DNA from: Sesamum alatum | Taxonomy: Eukaryota; Streptophyta; Magnoliopsida; Lamiales; Pedaliaceae | Assembly (NCBI GenBank): GCA_034509735.1 | Contig: JACGWO010000010.1 | Span: 1,302,001-1,366,000 of the forward strand | Direction of reading: 5' to 3' | DNA: 64,000 bases | In this document: positions 1 through 12,490 of the stretch, in pieces | How the letters are laid out: each line of letters starts with the position of its first letter | Numbering within the stretch: position 1 is the first letter of the stretch | The notes under the pieces: model-generated | What the model was told of the DNA's origin: nothing | The model's database searches: none | Seen by the model: the letters and a program-made list of their open reading frames with translations, nothing else | Position numbers and translations under genes: made by a program

Positions 1-1962
1 CTTGATAGAAGTCTTTATCTGAAAGATAAGGAATGGTATCAAGTGTTTCTCAAGAGGCATTTACAAAATTCTACAGGGTTGAAGCTATTATAACTAATGA
101 TCTTAGAAATCTTAAGCGTCGTTGCATTTTTAAATTGTTAAATTTCTAATAACTTGCATGAATAAGAGAATATTAAGTTACAGCACATGAAACAGGACAC
201 TAGATTGTATCTATTCTGACCTTTATCAGATAATGCACTGAATGCCAACCAGAGTTTGTCATGTAGAAGTCCTAAACCTAGTAATTTATAAGGTGGAAGG
301 CAATACATGCTTAAACACAATAATATATATTATCAATAACATTGTATAAACTTCAAGAAACCAACATCGGAATAAGCATTCCAAAAATAACTATCGGGGT
401 TTAACTAGTTGTTCCTTTCACTTTTTCTTCAGCAAAGAACAAAAATTAGCAGCACATGATAAGAGCATTTAGGAGCACACCAACATGAATTCCCTTTTCT
501 GAAATATCCAGGAGAAGATTGAATCTTTCCAGGTGATCACCATGAAGTAACTCACTGATTCACAGAGCATTTGCAGATCTTCTGGAAGCAACATCACTTT
601 ATGTAAAAGGACATGCATCAAAAAGACAAACAAAGAAAATGAACTGATACTTAAGTACTATAGCAACCTTTGAGCAGGGGTTTCAGTCTGGATTCTAACC
701 AATCAATGTTCTTCTCCAAATAATCCATGCAATAAACAAGACCTGTAAGACATGAGAGAGTGTTTTCAGATTTAGGAGTTCCGCCAATAACTTACCAACA
801 TCTAATAATTTCAGAAATAATCACTACACCTCAAAAGCCAGGGGTTCATTGGGTAGGTGACTATATTTATTTTTCAACTTCTCATAGTGCAATTTGAAAG
901 CACATGCAGTTCCACTTGGTTACCCCAGTTTCATTTTTCAACCCCAATGTGTTACCCAAAAACACCCCATTTTTTAAACTGAATTACTGATGCTATAAAA
1001 CTACAATCTTGAATTCCAGTCAGAAGTCTGTAAGCTTGGAAATTCCACAGTGGAGTGAGATATATGATTGTTGATGCAGCACATATGTTGTTTCAAACCA
1101 TGGGAAGTTAAAATCCAATAAAACAAACCAAAAGCCACTACGCGATATATATATAAATTCAAGAACTTGTCCTTTAAAGTTATCTAGATGCAGTTCTCAT
1201 ATCAAGTGTGCAACTTTGCAAGTCATCTATCTATAATGGGAAACAAGCCCCTGAAGCTGATACCAGTCTAGCATGTACACACAGTAGCAGTAATAAAAAT
1301 TGAACGTCTAAAGGTAACCACACTCGTAAATGGACCTTCAAGCAATTCAGACCGTACTACTTCCTGAAATGTTAAAACCCCAGAACGATTCCAAAAGGAT
1401 GAAGCTATAACTCAGCAAAACAGCCATACCTCCATTAGGACCAAGGGAATGCTCAGCCATAACATCAGTGAGCTTAATTAAATCCTCGATGTTTATAGTA
1501 CATTCATATCTTCATCATATAAGGAAATAACTAATTCAATATCCCAAAACACAAAATGGCATATAAACAAGAAGCTACTTAAAAGCCTAACAAAAATAAC
1601 TAATGAATCGGATACGGCAAAGCATCATTTGCGGGATCCAAATTGATCACTGCCACCTTCCTGCAACCATTTAGGAAAAGGAGAATTCACTAATCCACAA
1701 CAACTCAAAAAACATACAACTCATTTAAACCCTCTCAAGAATTAAAAAGAATAAAACTTTCTCCACCAAACCACACTTAGCAATCCTTTGCACCAATAGA
1801 AATAAATACAAAACTCCTTAGAGCAACATTTACACAGAATCGTTGTGTGCACAAGGTTCGAAAAGAGTACCGGCCGATGAGCTGGAGAAATTGAGACATG
1901 CCATTGCAGTAAGTGGTCTTGCCGGAGCCCGGTGGTCCTATAACCACCTGACCGAAAACCAT
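1..1962 (-). CDS. QQT1: GPN-loop GTPase, QQT1/GPN2 type (5' part only)
   Basis: Four minus-strand exons can be joined with GT/AG introns: 1962-1871, 1660-1616, 1509-1430 and 742-668. They give about 97 N-terminal residues; intron 4 then runs off the left edge. The start Met leads directly into [17 protein letters not shown], a P-loop with the family's usual N-terminus. Exon 2 carries the NLDPAND motif, exon 3 ends in LGPNGG (the Gly-Pro-Asn loop that names the family), and exon 4 reads [21 protein letters not shown] GTPases work as dimers in cytoplasmic assembly and nuclear import of RNA polymerase II. In Arabidopsis QQT1 is needed for early embryo division. The G4 and G5 motifs and the C-terminus lie outside the window, so intactness cannot be judged. 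I searched 1-660 for the next exon and did not find it. Family call is firm; the symbol follows the Arabidopsis orthologue. Confidence 0.88.
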
Positions 1963-3226
1963 TTCTCCTTCTGATTGCTTTCTTGGAAATTTGATTGTGT
2001 ATGCGTGTAAGTCGAATAATTTGCAACTGTCCGTATCTCTGTGGGAGTTCAGTATAGTTGATGATGAAACTGGAAGCTTCGAATTGGAGAAGTTTCTCTT
2101 CGCGCTGTCGCTTGCAAAGGGCTTAAACCCTCTTCAAATCACTGTTCTTAAAGTCGGGTCGGATCTTACAAACCCAGACCCGTCTCGTTGTGAAAATGGG
2201 TCACATAATACCCTTTTTTGCTTTCGTTCAGTTTTTTTTCTGCGTTTTTTTAATAATAGAAGCAATTAATTATCACATTCAATATTAAATACGAAAAAAC
2301 TAAATAAATATATCAATAATTTTATAAGAAGACAAAATATATATAAGTTCATAATAAAAACGTAAGAAAACTCTTATATCTGATGTATTGATTTATGTAT
2401 GTATATATAATTTTGACTATAGGTTTCTTAAATTGTAATATTATATAACTGTATTTCAATGAAAAATTATTTTTTAACTATAATTATAATTTTGAGATTA
2501 ATTAAAATGATAAATTTTATTTAATCCAGAAACTTAAATTAAATCTTTGAATATGGAAAATACAAATTAGTGTTATTTAACATAAGAACATTATAAAATA
2601 TTTCATTAATTACATTACTTTAAATTGAATGGTGAGTTTTTTAAGAACAAATGATCAATTATACGCTTGATCGAAAGTTGAAGAAACATTTGCACATTAT
2701 TATTAACGTGAAAGAAAGAATATTAAAGAAAAAATTAAAAAGTGCACATCCATCTGAATAAACATCGTAATGAAACAATAATCTCAAAGTTTAAATAAAT
2801 TTTAAATTCATAACTTAGTAAATTTTTTTTTAATCCAAACCTTCATTTAGTACAGAGAATATAAAGTCTTATCAGCTATCATACGTTATTGATAATGTTG
2901 CCTTGCAAATAATGCAAATTATAAACTATTATTCTTTAATTTAAATTAAATAGTAAACGATTTAGATAGCCATGTTCCGACTTCCACATTACAATTTCAA
3001 TTATGTAAGGCACTTACTTTAACTGATTTAAAAATTATTTTCCATTTCATTATAATAAATTAATTTTTTACAATAACATATGATCCCATGAAACACACCG
3101 AATTTGCTAATGGTTGATGAATCCCCCACCCCCTCCCTCCCATAAAAAAGTTGAGAATGGTTTCAGTTCAAGGGATAAGTAAATTCACATGAGCGGCATC
3201 AAATTCATGTAGATAAATTGTTTAGA
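1963..3226. other. Spacer: QQT1 5' flank and AT-rich DNA
   Basis: The first 250 bases upstream of the minus-strand QQT1 start are less AT-rich and probably hold its promoter and 5' UTR. From about 2260 to 3130 the DNA is very AT-rich. I see no gene, RNA gene or clear repeat in it. A short C-rich tract sits near 3125-3140. Confidence 0.5.
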
Positions 3227-5100
3227 TTAGAACACTAGTGGTGATGTAATATCAAATCCCCTGCCCGTAAACCAACTTAAATACCCGACTACTGCTGCTT
3301 CCAGTCCCGTGGCAGAACTTGATCCTACCGGCCGATGTCTAAATCCAACCCACACCAGATTTGAATGCAACCCACCTACTCCATCTGCCAAGAAAGGCAT
3401 GAAATTCTTAAATGCATCAATGCTAGTATACCAATCAGCTGAACGAACGATTGAGTGACGAAAACCACCTTGTCTCTGTAACTTGACCCCAAAACTGGAA
3501 GCATGAGCAGACACTCCAATAGTATGAACTGCATTACACGATAGTGCAACTCTCATATATGCTTGCCTCAGCCACAAAATGAGAAAATACCACTTCAGAA
3601 AATCTCCACTTGGTGCAAGCCTACACCATTTAGACAGGCATATGGTTTGTGTTGGGAACTTGCTGGTTTGAAGCAAAAGACTCAAGTGGGCCAATATCAT
3701 TTCCAAACAGAGAAGAAAGTTACCAAATGAAACACTTCCATGGTTTTCCTCCTAGCAAAGAGTAGCACGATCCTTCACTAAGATAGAGATAGTTCCTCCA
3801 CCTCATGAGCTCAGGAGCTGCTGTCCCTCTCCTTTGCTCCAAATAAGAAGCTCTGGTTTTTTTCACCTGTCCAGAGAGTATCATCATATGCTTTGACTAA
3901 GTCTCTGTTGTTCGATAGTCCAAAGTCCTAGCCAGGCCATGTTGCAGCTTCAGCTTAGTGATTCAGTATGGAAGAAGTCGGATATTGCATGGAATATTAA
4001 GGAATCGCAGCAAGGGCCCTGAAAAATGAGACATTATACTCAAGGACTGACCTTCTCCCTGGATATTTTTCCTACGTACCGGGGGACTCTGGTTGATCAC
4101 TTTCACAGTCCTCGGAGTACCTATTGCAGCAGCAAGCTTCAATCCTTCAAAGGTAGAAAAAGCATGCTTGCACACATATCTTCTGAGGTCCCAACCTTTG
4201 GAGTATAGATGTTTCTGGGTTAAAGGTCGTTATGCATTTTGAGACAGTATAGATGTGTCCGTGTCAGGATCAACTCCAAATCAAAAGCATAGGTGCAACC
4301 AATTGCGGATGTTACAAAGTCCAGAAAATTACACTTCCAGGTAGGATGATGTATTTACTGGGAGGAGATTGTAACAAATATTAAAATAACATAAAGCACC
4401 AATTCAGGTACACCGTATCTGGCCAGGGAGGTGTTTCTGCCCAGTTAATCCATTATCAAAATGCTCCAAGAGCCCTTTGTCCTTATTGATTCATGCTAAA
4501 CCCTTTTTACGGATTTTCACGCTCCATAAACAATAGTCTCCTTTCCATCCCATCTCCTGATGGACCTGAGCTATTATTCTAATCTAACCTTACAAACTGG
4601 AGGATAACAATGGAATCCGTCTCCTCAAGTGACTGGCTATTGCGGTTATTCCTTGCACATGGGACACCAAATACCATACACCAATACTTTCAACTTTACA
4701 TACCTGTTCATAACACCATTTATATATTCTAGAAACAGCGGTCCGAAGATGTACTGCTTTCTCACATTTGGGTATCAGCACCAGTTTCCAGTTCAGGATT
4801 TGTGGTGACAGATTCTCCTAATGCTCAAGGGACCCCAAGCCTGACATGCCAGGGTTATAGTGCCAGCGATCAGCAGTTATCATCCGATCAAGCAATTGTT
4901 CATAAACTAGGAAACTTTCTTCGACCAACTGAACACCCTTGACATTTTTGCTTCAACTCTATCCTTAATCGTCCTTTTTCCTCTTCTCAAATCTTCAATA
5001 TCTAGAGTCCTATAGGCCAGAGCAAGCAAGTACATTGCTGGATGAAGTCTCCTGCAGATGACATTGAATATCATAAACTGCCTTCCAAAGGGAACAACAT
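3227..5100 (-). pseudogene. Unassigned degenerate coding-like region
   Basis: Several minus-strand blocks read like conserved protein but are broken by stops and frame changes. Around 5090-4950 the reading includes LHPAMYLLALAYRTLDIEDL. After an apparent one-base shift in an A run it continues as FLVYEQLLDRMITADRWHYN. The same frame then meets a stop and resumes as CEKAVHLRTAVSRIYKWCYE, ending at a plausible GTATGT donor near 4690. Further blocks lie at about 4340-4230 (TSAIGCTYAFDLELIL), 4190-4000 (HAFSTFEGLKLAAAIGTPRT) and 3706-3227, the last ending in GRGFDITSPLVF and a stop. I do not recognise the family. It may be a decayed gene, or a real multi-exon gene whose introns I misplace. It lies 43 bp or more downstream of the J-protein stop, on the same strand, so it could in part be that gene's 3' flank. 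Confidence 0.4.
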
Positions 5101-5269
5101 AAATAAAGGATGATAAATTGTGTTACTATGCTAATCTCTCCCTTCTGTTCTAAAAATTAAAAGAACAGGACTTAACAGAGTTTATTTTCCAGAATATGCT
5201 ATGTTGCCTTTCCAAAGGAAAAGTGATCTCAAAGAATCTTTGAATGAATTTGTAGAGTCTACAAATTAC

Positions 5270-8200
5270 TTACTCCTCAAAATGTTGATTTGTATCTAAA
5301 CCGTCCCAGTATCTCTGGGTTGGAATGGTCTTTCCTTTATTATCTCTTCCAAATGTCTCAACGTACCAACCTCCTGTATCATGCATTGCACTGCGAGGCT
5401 CGAACAGCCAAAATCTGTAGGAGGAAAAGTTAAACACGTTCATGAAGATAGACATATCCATATTGAACAAGGAAAAATAAGATGGCAGCATATGGGTAGT
5501 TAGGCACAACTTAATTTTCAGAAACACAGAACTGCTTTCTGATTCCAGCCTCATGCTAAATACAAACTAGGGTTCACATTTTAAAGTTTTCAACTTGGGC
5601 ATGAATTTAGGAAACTAAGTTACTAAAGGAGTTTCAATTAGAACAATTTGTTTCTGGTTCCAATCTTTCCAGCAAGAAAACGAATTAATCCATGAATCCA
5701 AAGAAAAATTGCTTTGGGAGCTCCATAGCAATTTTGGCCAAGGGCAAAGAAGAGAACATCTATATACCAATCACATGTACTGAAAACAAAACAAAAAAGA
5801 GTGATATTGACCAAAGACTAGTTAATAAAACACTGCTTCCCTTTAGGAACCGAAGGCAGGGATAAGGAGTACTGGGCGGAGCTTCACCTTCTCAATGGAA
5901 GGAATAGAACCATGAAAGAGGAAGTCCGCAGCAAATTCTAATGGACTACCTTGTTAGCGAAATAAAGATCAAGGAAAGAACCCCATGACCAACAGTCTCA
6001 CTCTATGAAATTTATAGTTTCAAAATCTAAACAATTCTACAATAAAGTGAGGTTGGATTCAGAAGTTGTCATCAAATAGAGTTCCAAGTAAAAAACTGCT
6101 GCTTACTTGCTCGGAGGCAAACGGGCTCGAGTACATCTGCATTCACAAACTGAAACTTCCTTTCCGACGCGAAACCAATGCAAGTGTTTCACCTGCAACA
6201 CATTCATGTGTCAATGGAAGGATAACCACGGTACATATATCTCAAGTATGAATCCATTTATAACCACTTCTAAGGATAACAAGACATAGAACCAAAACAA
6301 AAGGAACCACACATCTTCTAGTACACAGTAGTCATTAGCCTTCAATATGAATGAAGAGATTTTTAACCAGAAAGGCATAGCTAGAATCTAGATTATCAGA
6401 AATTGGATTCACTACAAAATCCATCATCGTGAAAATACAAGGAAAACTAAATATACGAAACAAAGAGCACATTCCAGACCCTAGTCTAAGCCAGAATCTT
6501 TCAACATGAAGGAAACCAACAACCTAATATATCATGCATAAAAAGTAATTATGCACGTTCAATTATTAATTTAATGCACGCATATAATCCTTAAGAGAAC
6601 CCCTATAAACAATCTTAACATTCCTAGCTCAAATCCTCATGCCCCAGGAGCAAATAAGAAAAGGCAAACAAGAAAATAGTACATGTAAATTGTAGATCTA
6701 TTACTGATCACACACCAATTTAACATTCTATGGTTGACATTCACATAGGTTTAGATGCAACCATGTTAGGAATTTCTCTTTGTTTTATTTTATTTTGGGT
6801 GCACAGTGGAGAAGATTGCACAAACCAGCAATGTCCTATGCTTCATGATCATATGGGTCTTCATGCCACTGTTGTTGTAGACATAGCAAGTTCCTTCTTC
6901 AGAGGTGGTTCCCAGACCTTTTATAATTCCCAGAGGAATTCTAGATCCAACTGGTGAATCTGTAGATCTATCTTCAGGACACACATGCCCTGGCTCTTCA
7001 CATGAAGTAAGATAAACATGTATTAGGTCTTCAGCAGCCTCATCCTCTGTTATATTAAGACTTTTAGCTGGAACTCTTGTAGCCACAGCAACAACTCTCC
7101 CACATAAATGTAACTCTAGGTTACTATATGCATCAGATGATTGATGATCAGTACTGATATATTGCTTCTGGAAATCGTTACCTTCAGCTACATCAGACTC
7201 AGGTTGTGCCCTGCTGTTATAAGCCAATTGGACTGACCCCGAAGTCGAAGATGTTAGCTTTCCAGTGTAGGCATGTGATAATTCACGATACTTGTTTGCC
7301 AGACATACCATCCCAAAAAGGTCTCGGCCTGAAACTAAGTGTAGCACCTCGGATGTGGTTTGCATAGACCTCTCCTCAGCTTCAAAACAGTTGGGAAGGA
7401 GATCCATAGACTCAATCTCAGGTCCATAGTATGCTGCATGCAAGGCTGAATAAAAATCTCTTTCCAAGACATCAAAATATCCTGATCCAGCAGTCACTCT
7501 TCTTTCAGACAAAATATCATTTATTGTATATCTGTACCATTTCAACCATTCCACAACTTCCATCTGCTTAACCGGGTATCCATAGGAGTTATAGTTGAAG
7601 ATGATCGTATCTCGTTTAGAGTGCCTCTCATTGAAGGTTCTTTGAGATACAATATGACGATCATAATGAGCCCTCTTGGTAGAGTCCGAGAGAATCTGAA
7701 TTCCATCAAGTTATAAATCAAGTTAGAGCTTTGATTCCAAGACATCTTAGCTACAGAGTTCTACTGGAATATGATGTCATACATGACCTTCTATGCAACA
7801 CTAGAGTGATTCCACGAGTAGCATCAACTGTTAAAGAACTAGAAAGTTAATGCAAAGCATTAGGTCAACGAAGGTAGCAAGCTGATCTAGGAACAGCAGA
7901 GAGTATCTCACAAGGATTATGAACTGAAACGAACTCTATTCTACCCGCCAGAAAATCAAACAGTGATGTTTAACCATAAAATTAAACAGACAACACCATG
8001 GATTCAAAATAAGGCCCAGAAAACAACAAACGAATTACTTAAACTAAAAATCCATCTCTCAATTCAAAAAGAAAGTACAAGAGGAATGGAAACCTAAATG
8101 TAAAACTCCACTCATTATACACGCGAAACATAGTGGACCTGCAGAAAAATTGATGCACCTCATAAGCAGCGAGGATTTGAATGAATCTACTGGAAGCATC

Positions 8201-8536
8201 AGCGGAATGGTTTTGCGAGTGAGCAAGGTCAGGATGAGTTTCCTTGGCCAACTTACGAAACGCAGCTTTAATTTCCGCAAACGAGCTGGCGTTCGACACC
8301 CCGAGGATGTCGTACGCGTTCATCCCGGCGAATTCAGGAGGAGCCGTCCATTCGGCGCTGGTGCTCAGCCGCCGTTTATCACAGAAACTCGGGTACAGGA
8401 ATAGAAGGAAACTAGGAGAAGAAGCGAAAGTAGTTCCATAGATATCAGATGAAAATTCGGTAAGGAATGAGGTGATCGGCAGCCGGCGACGGCACAGAAG
8501 ACGTTGAAGATGGGCGAAATTGTTGGCATACGCCAT
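5270..8536 (-). CDS. J-domain (DnaJ-like) protein, probably organelle-targeted
   Basis: Four minus-strand exons join cleanly: 8536-8159, 7695-6826, 6192-6107 and 5414-5270, giving 492 residues. Residues 1-60 are rich in Arg, Ser and Leu and nearly free of acidic residues, like a mitochondrial or plastid presequence. The J domain starts near residue 73 (NAYDILGVSNASSFAEIKAA) and has the invariant HPD at 101-103, needed to stimulate Hsp70 ATPase. It continues across the first junction into ILSDSTKRAHYD. The long C-terminal part lacks a J-protein zinc finger or Gly/Phe region. It ends with a conserved-looking block (FWLFEPRSAMHDTGGWYVET) near the stop. This is therefore a type III J-protein with a plant-specific C-terminus of unknown function. 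Introns 2 and 3 are about 630 and 690 bp. The presequence call is inferred from composition only. Confidence 0.85.
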
Positions 8537-8627
8537 GTCTAGAGGACTTGAGCGTGGAGAAACCGATGGCCGAAGTATAGTAGATTTTATTTATTTTTTT
8601 TTAAATTTTCTTTTCTCTTTTCATTTT

Positions 8628-9836
8628 GGGTAAATTGCATAACCCTTGTGTTTTAAAAATTCAGCTGAAAATTCCCCATATTAAAATTATATGCAAAAAA
8701 AGTCCTGTATTTTTCAAAATCAGGCAAACGCTCCTCTTTCGTTAGTTGACTTTATCGACGTTAAATTTTTTGGTGACTTGCACGTTATGCCCTTATTTTA
8801 ATAGCCATTGATCTTTGCTAGTTAAAAATGAACGATTTAGATCTTAAGTAATTTTAAATATATATTTTTATATTTATTTATATATACACAATTATATATA
8901 AAATAAAATATTAAATATACATAATAGTTATACATATATTTAATATAATATTTTATACATATATATACAAGTGAAAGTGGTAGGCAACGGTGAGATCGCC
9001 GTCGCGTCACCCTCCGTTCGGGGCGACCTTGCTGTCACCCAATGCAGGTGGGACGATGTGTCGACGGTAGTCGTCCAGAAAAGACTAGGCGACCTCCGTC
9101 ATGCAATCGCAATCGAACCAAAAAATTTTGAGGGCGATGGCAAAGAGTAGAGGAGAAATGAAACAGCACAGAGGCAGGCGGCGAGGCGGCAGTTAGGGGG
9201 TGGGGCGGCGGAGGGAGGTGAAGAGGAGATGGCATACGGGGGGAGGAGGTGGTGGCAGGGATTGCGAGGGTGTGGGGGTTTGGGGAAGATGATGAACCGA
9301 TTTTTCTTTTTTTTTTATGTTTAAATTAAAATTTATTCAACATAATTTATATAAAAAAAATATAATTTTAAAATATATTCCACATAAAATTATAATTCTT
9401 AGTTAACTTATATTTATAAGTAAAATTATGTATTTTTAAAAAAAAATATAAATTATATTAAAAATAATCCTAATATTTGATATTTTAAAAATAATTTGAT
9501 TTGATGTAGTAATATATTTTACATATAAATATTAAAGAATTTTAATTTTTTAGTATTTATCTTATTTTTTCAACAAAATATAAAAAACATAAAGAATTAA
9601 CCAAAACCAATAAAGATAGGGGCAATTATATCATTTCAAAGAGAGTAAAGGTTAAAAATAGGTCAAAAAGTTACCCTAGTCGCACTTCCAGCGCGTAACA
9701 CTCTCCATTTTTTTTAACGGATAGGGTCTTTTTTGCAGGGTTTATAATTACAAAGGGTCATTTTTTACTATTTAATTAACACAAGTAGGTTTTTAGCAAT
9801 TTTCGTATAATACAGGAGGTATTATGCAATTATCCC
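8628..9836. mobile_element. Non-autonomous Mutator-like element, possible Pack-MULE
   Basis: The ends are inverted repeats: gggtaaattgcataaccc at the left matches the complement of the right end, gggataattgcataatacc. The flanking 9-mers tttcatttt and ttttatttt agree at 8 of 9 positions, the target-site length expected for MULEs. The interior is AT-rich except for a sharply GC-rich block at about 8960-9290, unlike either arm. That block could be captured host DNA, as in Pack-MULEs. It holds a 66-codon minus-strand frame with no recognisable domain. No transposase is present. The element sits about 90 bp upstream of the J-protein start codon, so it may form part of that gene's upstream region. 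Confidence 0.6.
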
Positions 9837-10002
9837 TTTTATTTTTCTCGAATATACTTCCAGTCCCGGATCGAGTAAATTGGAAAACGAAAAATATGAT
9901 TTAATAAATTCATAAATGCGAGTGGAACTCATAATTTCGGCCAGTTACGGTTGAGTACTCAATTAAATTTTCCAATGATTTCTTTTATAAATCCTTATTT
10001 TA

Positions 10003-10612
10003 TCTATACTATTATATAAAGTTGATGGGGTAAAAATCGGGAAGCGTTTGATCAAAGCACAATCGCACGTCACGATCCAGGAACTCAAGAACTTGAGAGT
10101 TCTTCCCAAGAGTTTTATTACAAAAAGTAGTGAAGTGTCTTTTACAATGAATTTGAGGCCCTATTTATAGCAAATGAGGAAGGGAAAAAAGACTATTCTA
10201 CCCTCCAACCGCTTCTAATCTAACGGCTATAATTTAATCTGTGGGGCACCTTGTTAAATTGACATCACCCCACTAACCACTATCAATAACTTCCTCCAAT
10301 GGCATATTCGTAAATTTGTTTACATTTGAGGGCATTTTGGTAATTTGTCTGGTCTAATTTCCTTGCACTATCAAAAGTAAATTCCATTTTCACTAATAAA
10401 TGACGGTTACATACACCGCAACACCAATTTTTTAACTATATCGATAATACATCTAAGTTAGTTTTTATTTCTTTTATTTCTTTATTTCTTTCTTTCTTTT
10501 TTCTTTTAAATGCAATATGTTGATTAATATGTATATTTTCTTATTTACAATAATTTTAAAGCGTGCAATATTATTTTATATGCACGCAGGGATGACGTGC
10601 CATGACAGCTAG
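10003..10612 (+). mobile_element. Helitron-like element
   Basis: The left end is A|TCTATACTATTATATAAAG. The right end has a short hairpin (GCACG at 10582-10586 pairing with CGTGC at 10596-10600), followed after 8 bases by CTAG|T. Insertion between A and T, a 5' TC, a subterminal hairpin and a 3' CTRR are the Helitron hallmarks. There is no RepHel coding sequence, so it is non-autonomous. The interior shows no gene. Confidence 0.55.
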
Positions 10613-11087
10613 TTACTTTTAAAATATTATGTAGAAATTTATTTATCTGGAACAAAGTAATTTAATTTTAATCTTTTCATATAGATCTATGTAATATTAA
10701 AAAGTCGGACATCATCTTTGATGCGTATAAGGGATGTCGAAAGATCCCAGTTTCACTAATAAATGGCGGTTACTTACACCGCAACACCAATTTTTTTGAC
10801 TATACCGATAATACCCCTAAATTAATTTTTATTTCTTCGATTTATTTATTTCTTTCTTTTTTCTTTGCAATGTGTTGATTAATATGTATATTTTCTTATT
10901 TACAATAACTTTAAAGCGTAATATTATTTTATATGTACGTAGGGACGGCATGCCACGACAACTAGTTACTTTTAAAATATTATGTAGAAATTTATTTATC
11001 TGGAACAAAGTAATTTAATCTTTTCATATAGGTCTATGTGATATTAAAAAGTCGAACATCATCTTTGATGCGTATAAGGGATGTCAA
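10390..11087 (+). repeat. Direct tandem duplication, two units of about 340 bp
   Basis: The unit at about 10390-10738 (starting cactaataaatgacggttac) is repeated at about 10752-11086 (starting cactaataaatggcggttac). Both units end in a near-identical stretch with catcatctttgatgcgtata. The copies differ by scattered substitutions and small indels. Each unit includes a Helitron-like 3' end (ctagttactttt) plus the flank beyond it. The duplication therefore copied the Helitron terminus together with neighbouring DNA. Confidence 0.8.
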
Positions 11088-11777
11088 ATGATTTTTTTAA
11101 AAATTATAAAATTATTAAGATATAACCTGCAAAACAGTGATTAACAATCCATAGTAAATAATTTGAGGAATAAAATAATGAAATTTGAATGAACATGAGA
11201 TAATAATGAAATAATCACTGTCGTTTAATATGGATACTTGGCTGTTGAAGATGATGCTAAAATATGAGTGAAGAGTACTGAAAAATAACATGCAATGTGT
11301 CTTTGCTGTTCGAGAGGGAAAATATGCTTAATAAAAGTCCAATTCCCAGTTTTATTGATCTTAGACCTCTATTCATAAAGAAATTTGGGAGAGACTTCCC
11401 GATTAGTTAGGGCAATTCAAATATCCTAAGAATACTCAGGATGTCAGCTTTGAAATTATAGGACCTATCATTTGATTTGGAGTTATCTTTTGAAGAGATG
11501 TATCACATTCAAGGTGTGTGGTTTAGTTAATAAAAAATTAAAAAAAAACGGTTACTTGTTGCTTCCAATACCCGAATCCAATTGGACACAGGGCCCTAAC
11601 TGGCGCACTCTTAGGAGTACTTGGCCCGTGATGTGTAGAATGCAACTAAAGTAGTTGCCGTGTTGTTTGGTACGTACCTAAGCTTGATGATTGGTCGCTG
11701 TTTATGGTATCTGTCTCGTTAGTTTGTGCAGAAGACCTTGTTGTATGAAAATTATTTTTCGACCAGCAAGGTGGTCT

Positions 11778-12252
11778 TAAGGGTGATCAAAATTCGGTTA
11801 ATCGACTAAAAATCGATCGAGCTGAATTTTCGATTCGTACCGAATCGAAAATTCGATTTGATATACCAAAAAAAAACTGTAATTTCAGTCGATTTTGGTT
11901 TTATGGTTCGATTAATGAAACTGAATTAATGAATTCTTAAACTTATATATATTTTATATTATAATTTTATAAATATATAAATTATATATAAATATATTAT
12001 ATATTATTATATTTTTTTACTTACTAATTTTACTCTTATAATAAAATATTATATTATAATTTTATAAATCATGAAATGGTAGATTTTTTTAATAAATTCG
12101 ATTTTTCGATTTTTTACCAAATCCAATAAAATAAATCAGTTATAATTGAACCGAATTGATTAATTTCGATATGCTATTTCAGCATACCGAATTTTTAGTT
12201 AACCAAAAAAATCAATTTAATTGGATTCAGTTAATCGAATTGAACAGGCCTT
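11778..12252. mobile_element. hAT-like MITE
   Basis: A 475-bp AT-rich element has imperfect inverted ends (taagggtgatcaaaattcgg against aaggcctgttcaattcgatt). Inner arms are rich in ttcgatt/aatcgaa motifs. The flanking 8-mers ggtggtct (11770-11777) and ggtggcct (12253-12260) match at 7 of 8 positions, the length typical of hAT insertions. It contains no transposase. Confidence 0.6.
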
Positions 12253-12490
12253 GGTGGCCTGCTGGGTTGAATGAATGGGCCTTACTACTTAATTTGGATT
12301 TTGGACCATATTTAGATTTTGAACTTAAAAGATATTTAATGGGAGCACCAATCTTTAATAATATTCTATTTCTACCAAATCAAAAAAAAAAAAATACTAA
12401 TAATAATAATATTGTATTTCTCCTTACTAAATAGTACACCCATTCATTAATATCTCAAGTTATTATGTACTGAAAAAGTTGTACATGAGG

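Noticed and set aside
530..610. Possible fifth exon of QQT1
   Set aside because: Minus-strand reading ([12 protein letters not shown]) does not match the DHYLLFDFPGQ block expected next; treated as intron.
1991..2269. 92-codon plus-strand frame next to the QQT1 start
   Set aside because: It overlaps the opposite-strand promoter and leader of QQT1, has no family features and ends in a T-rich low-complexity tail.
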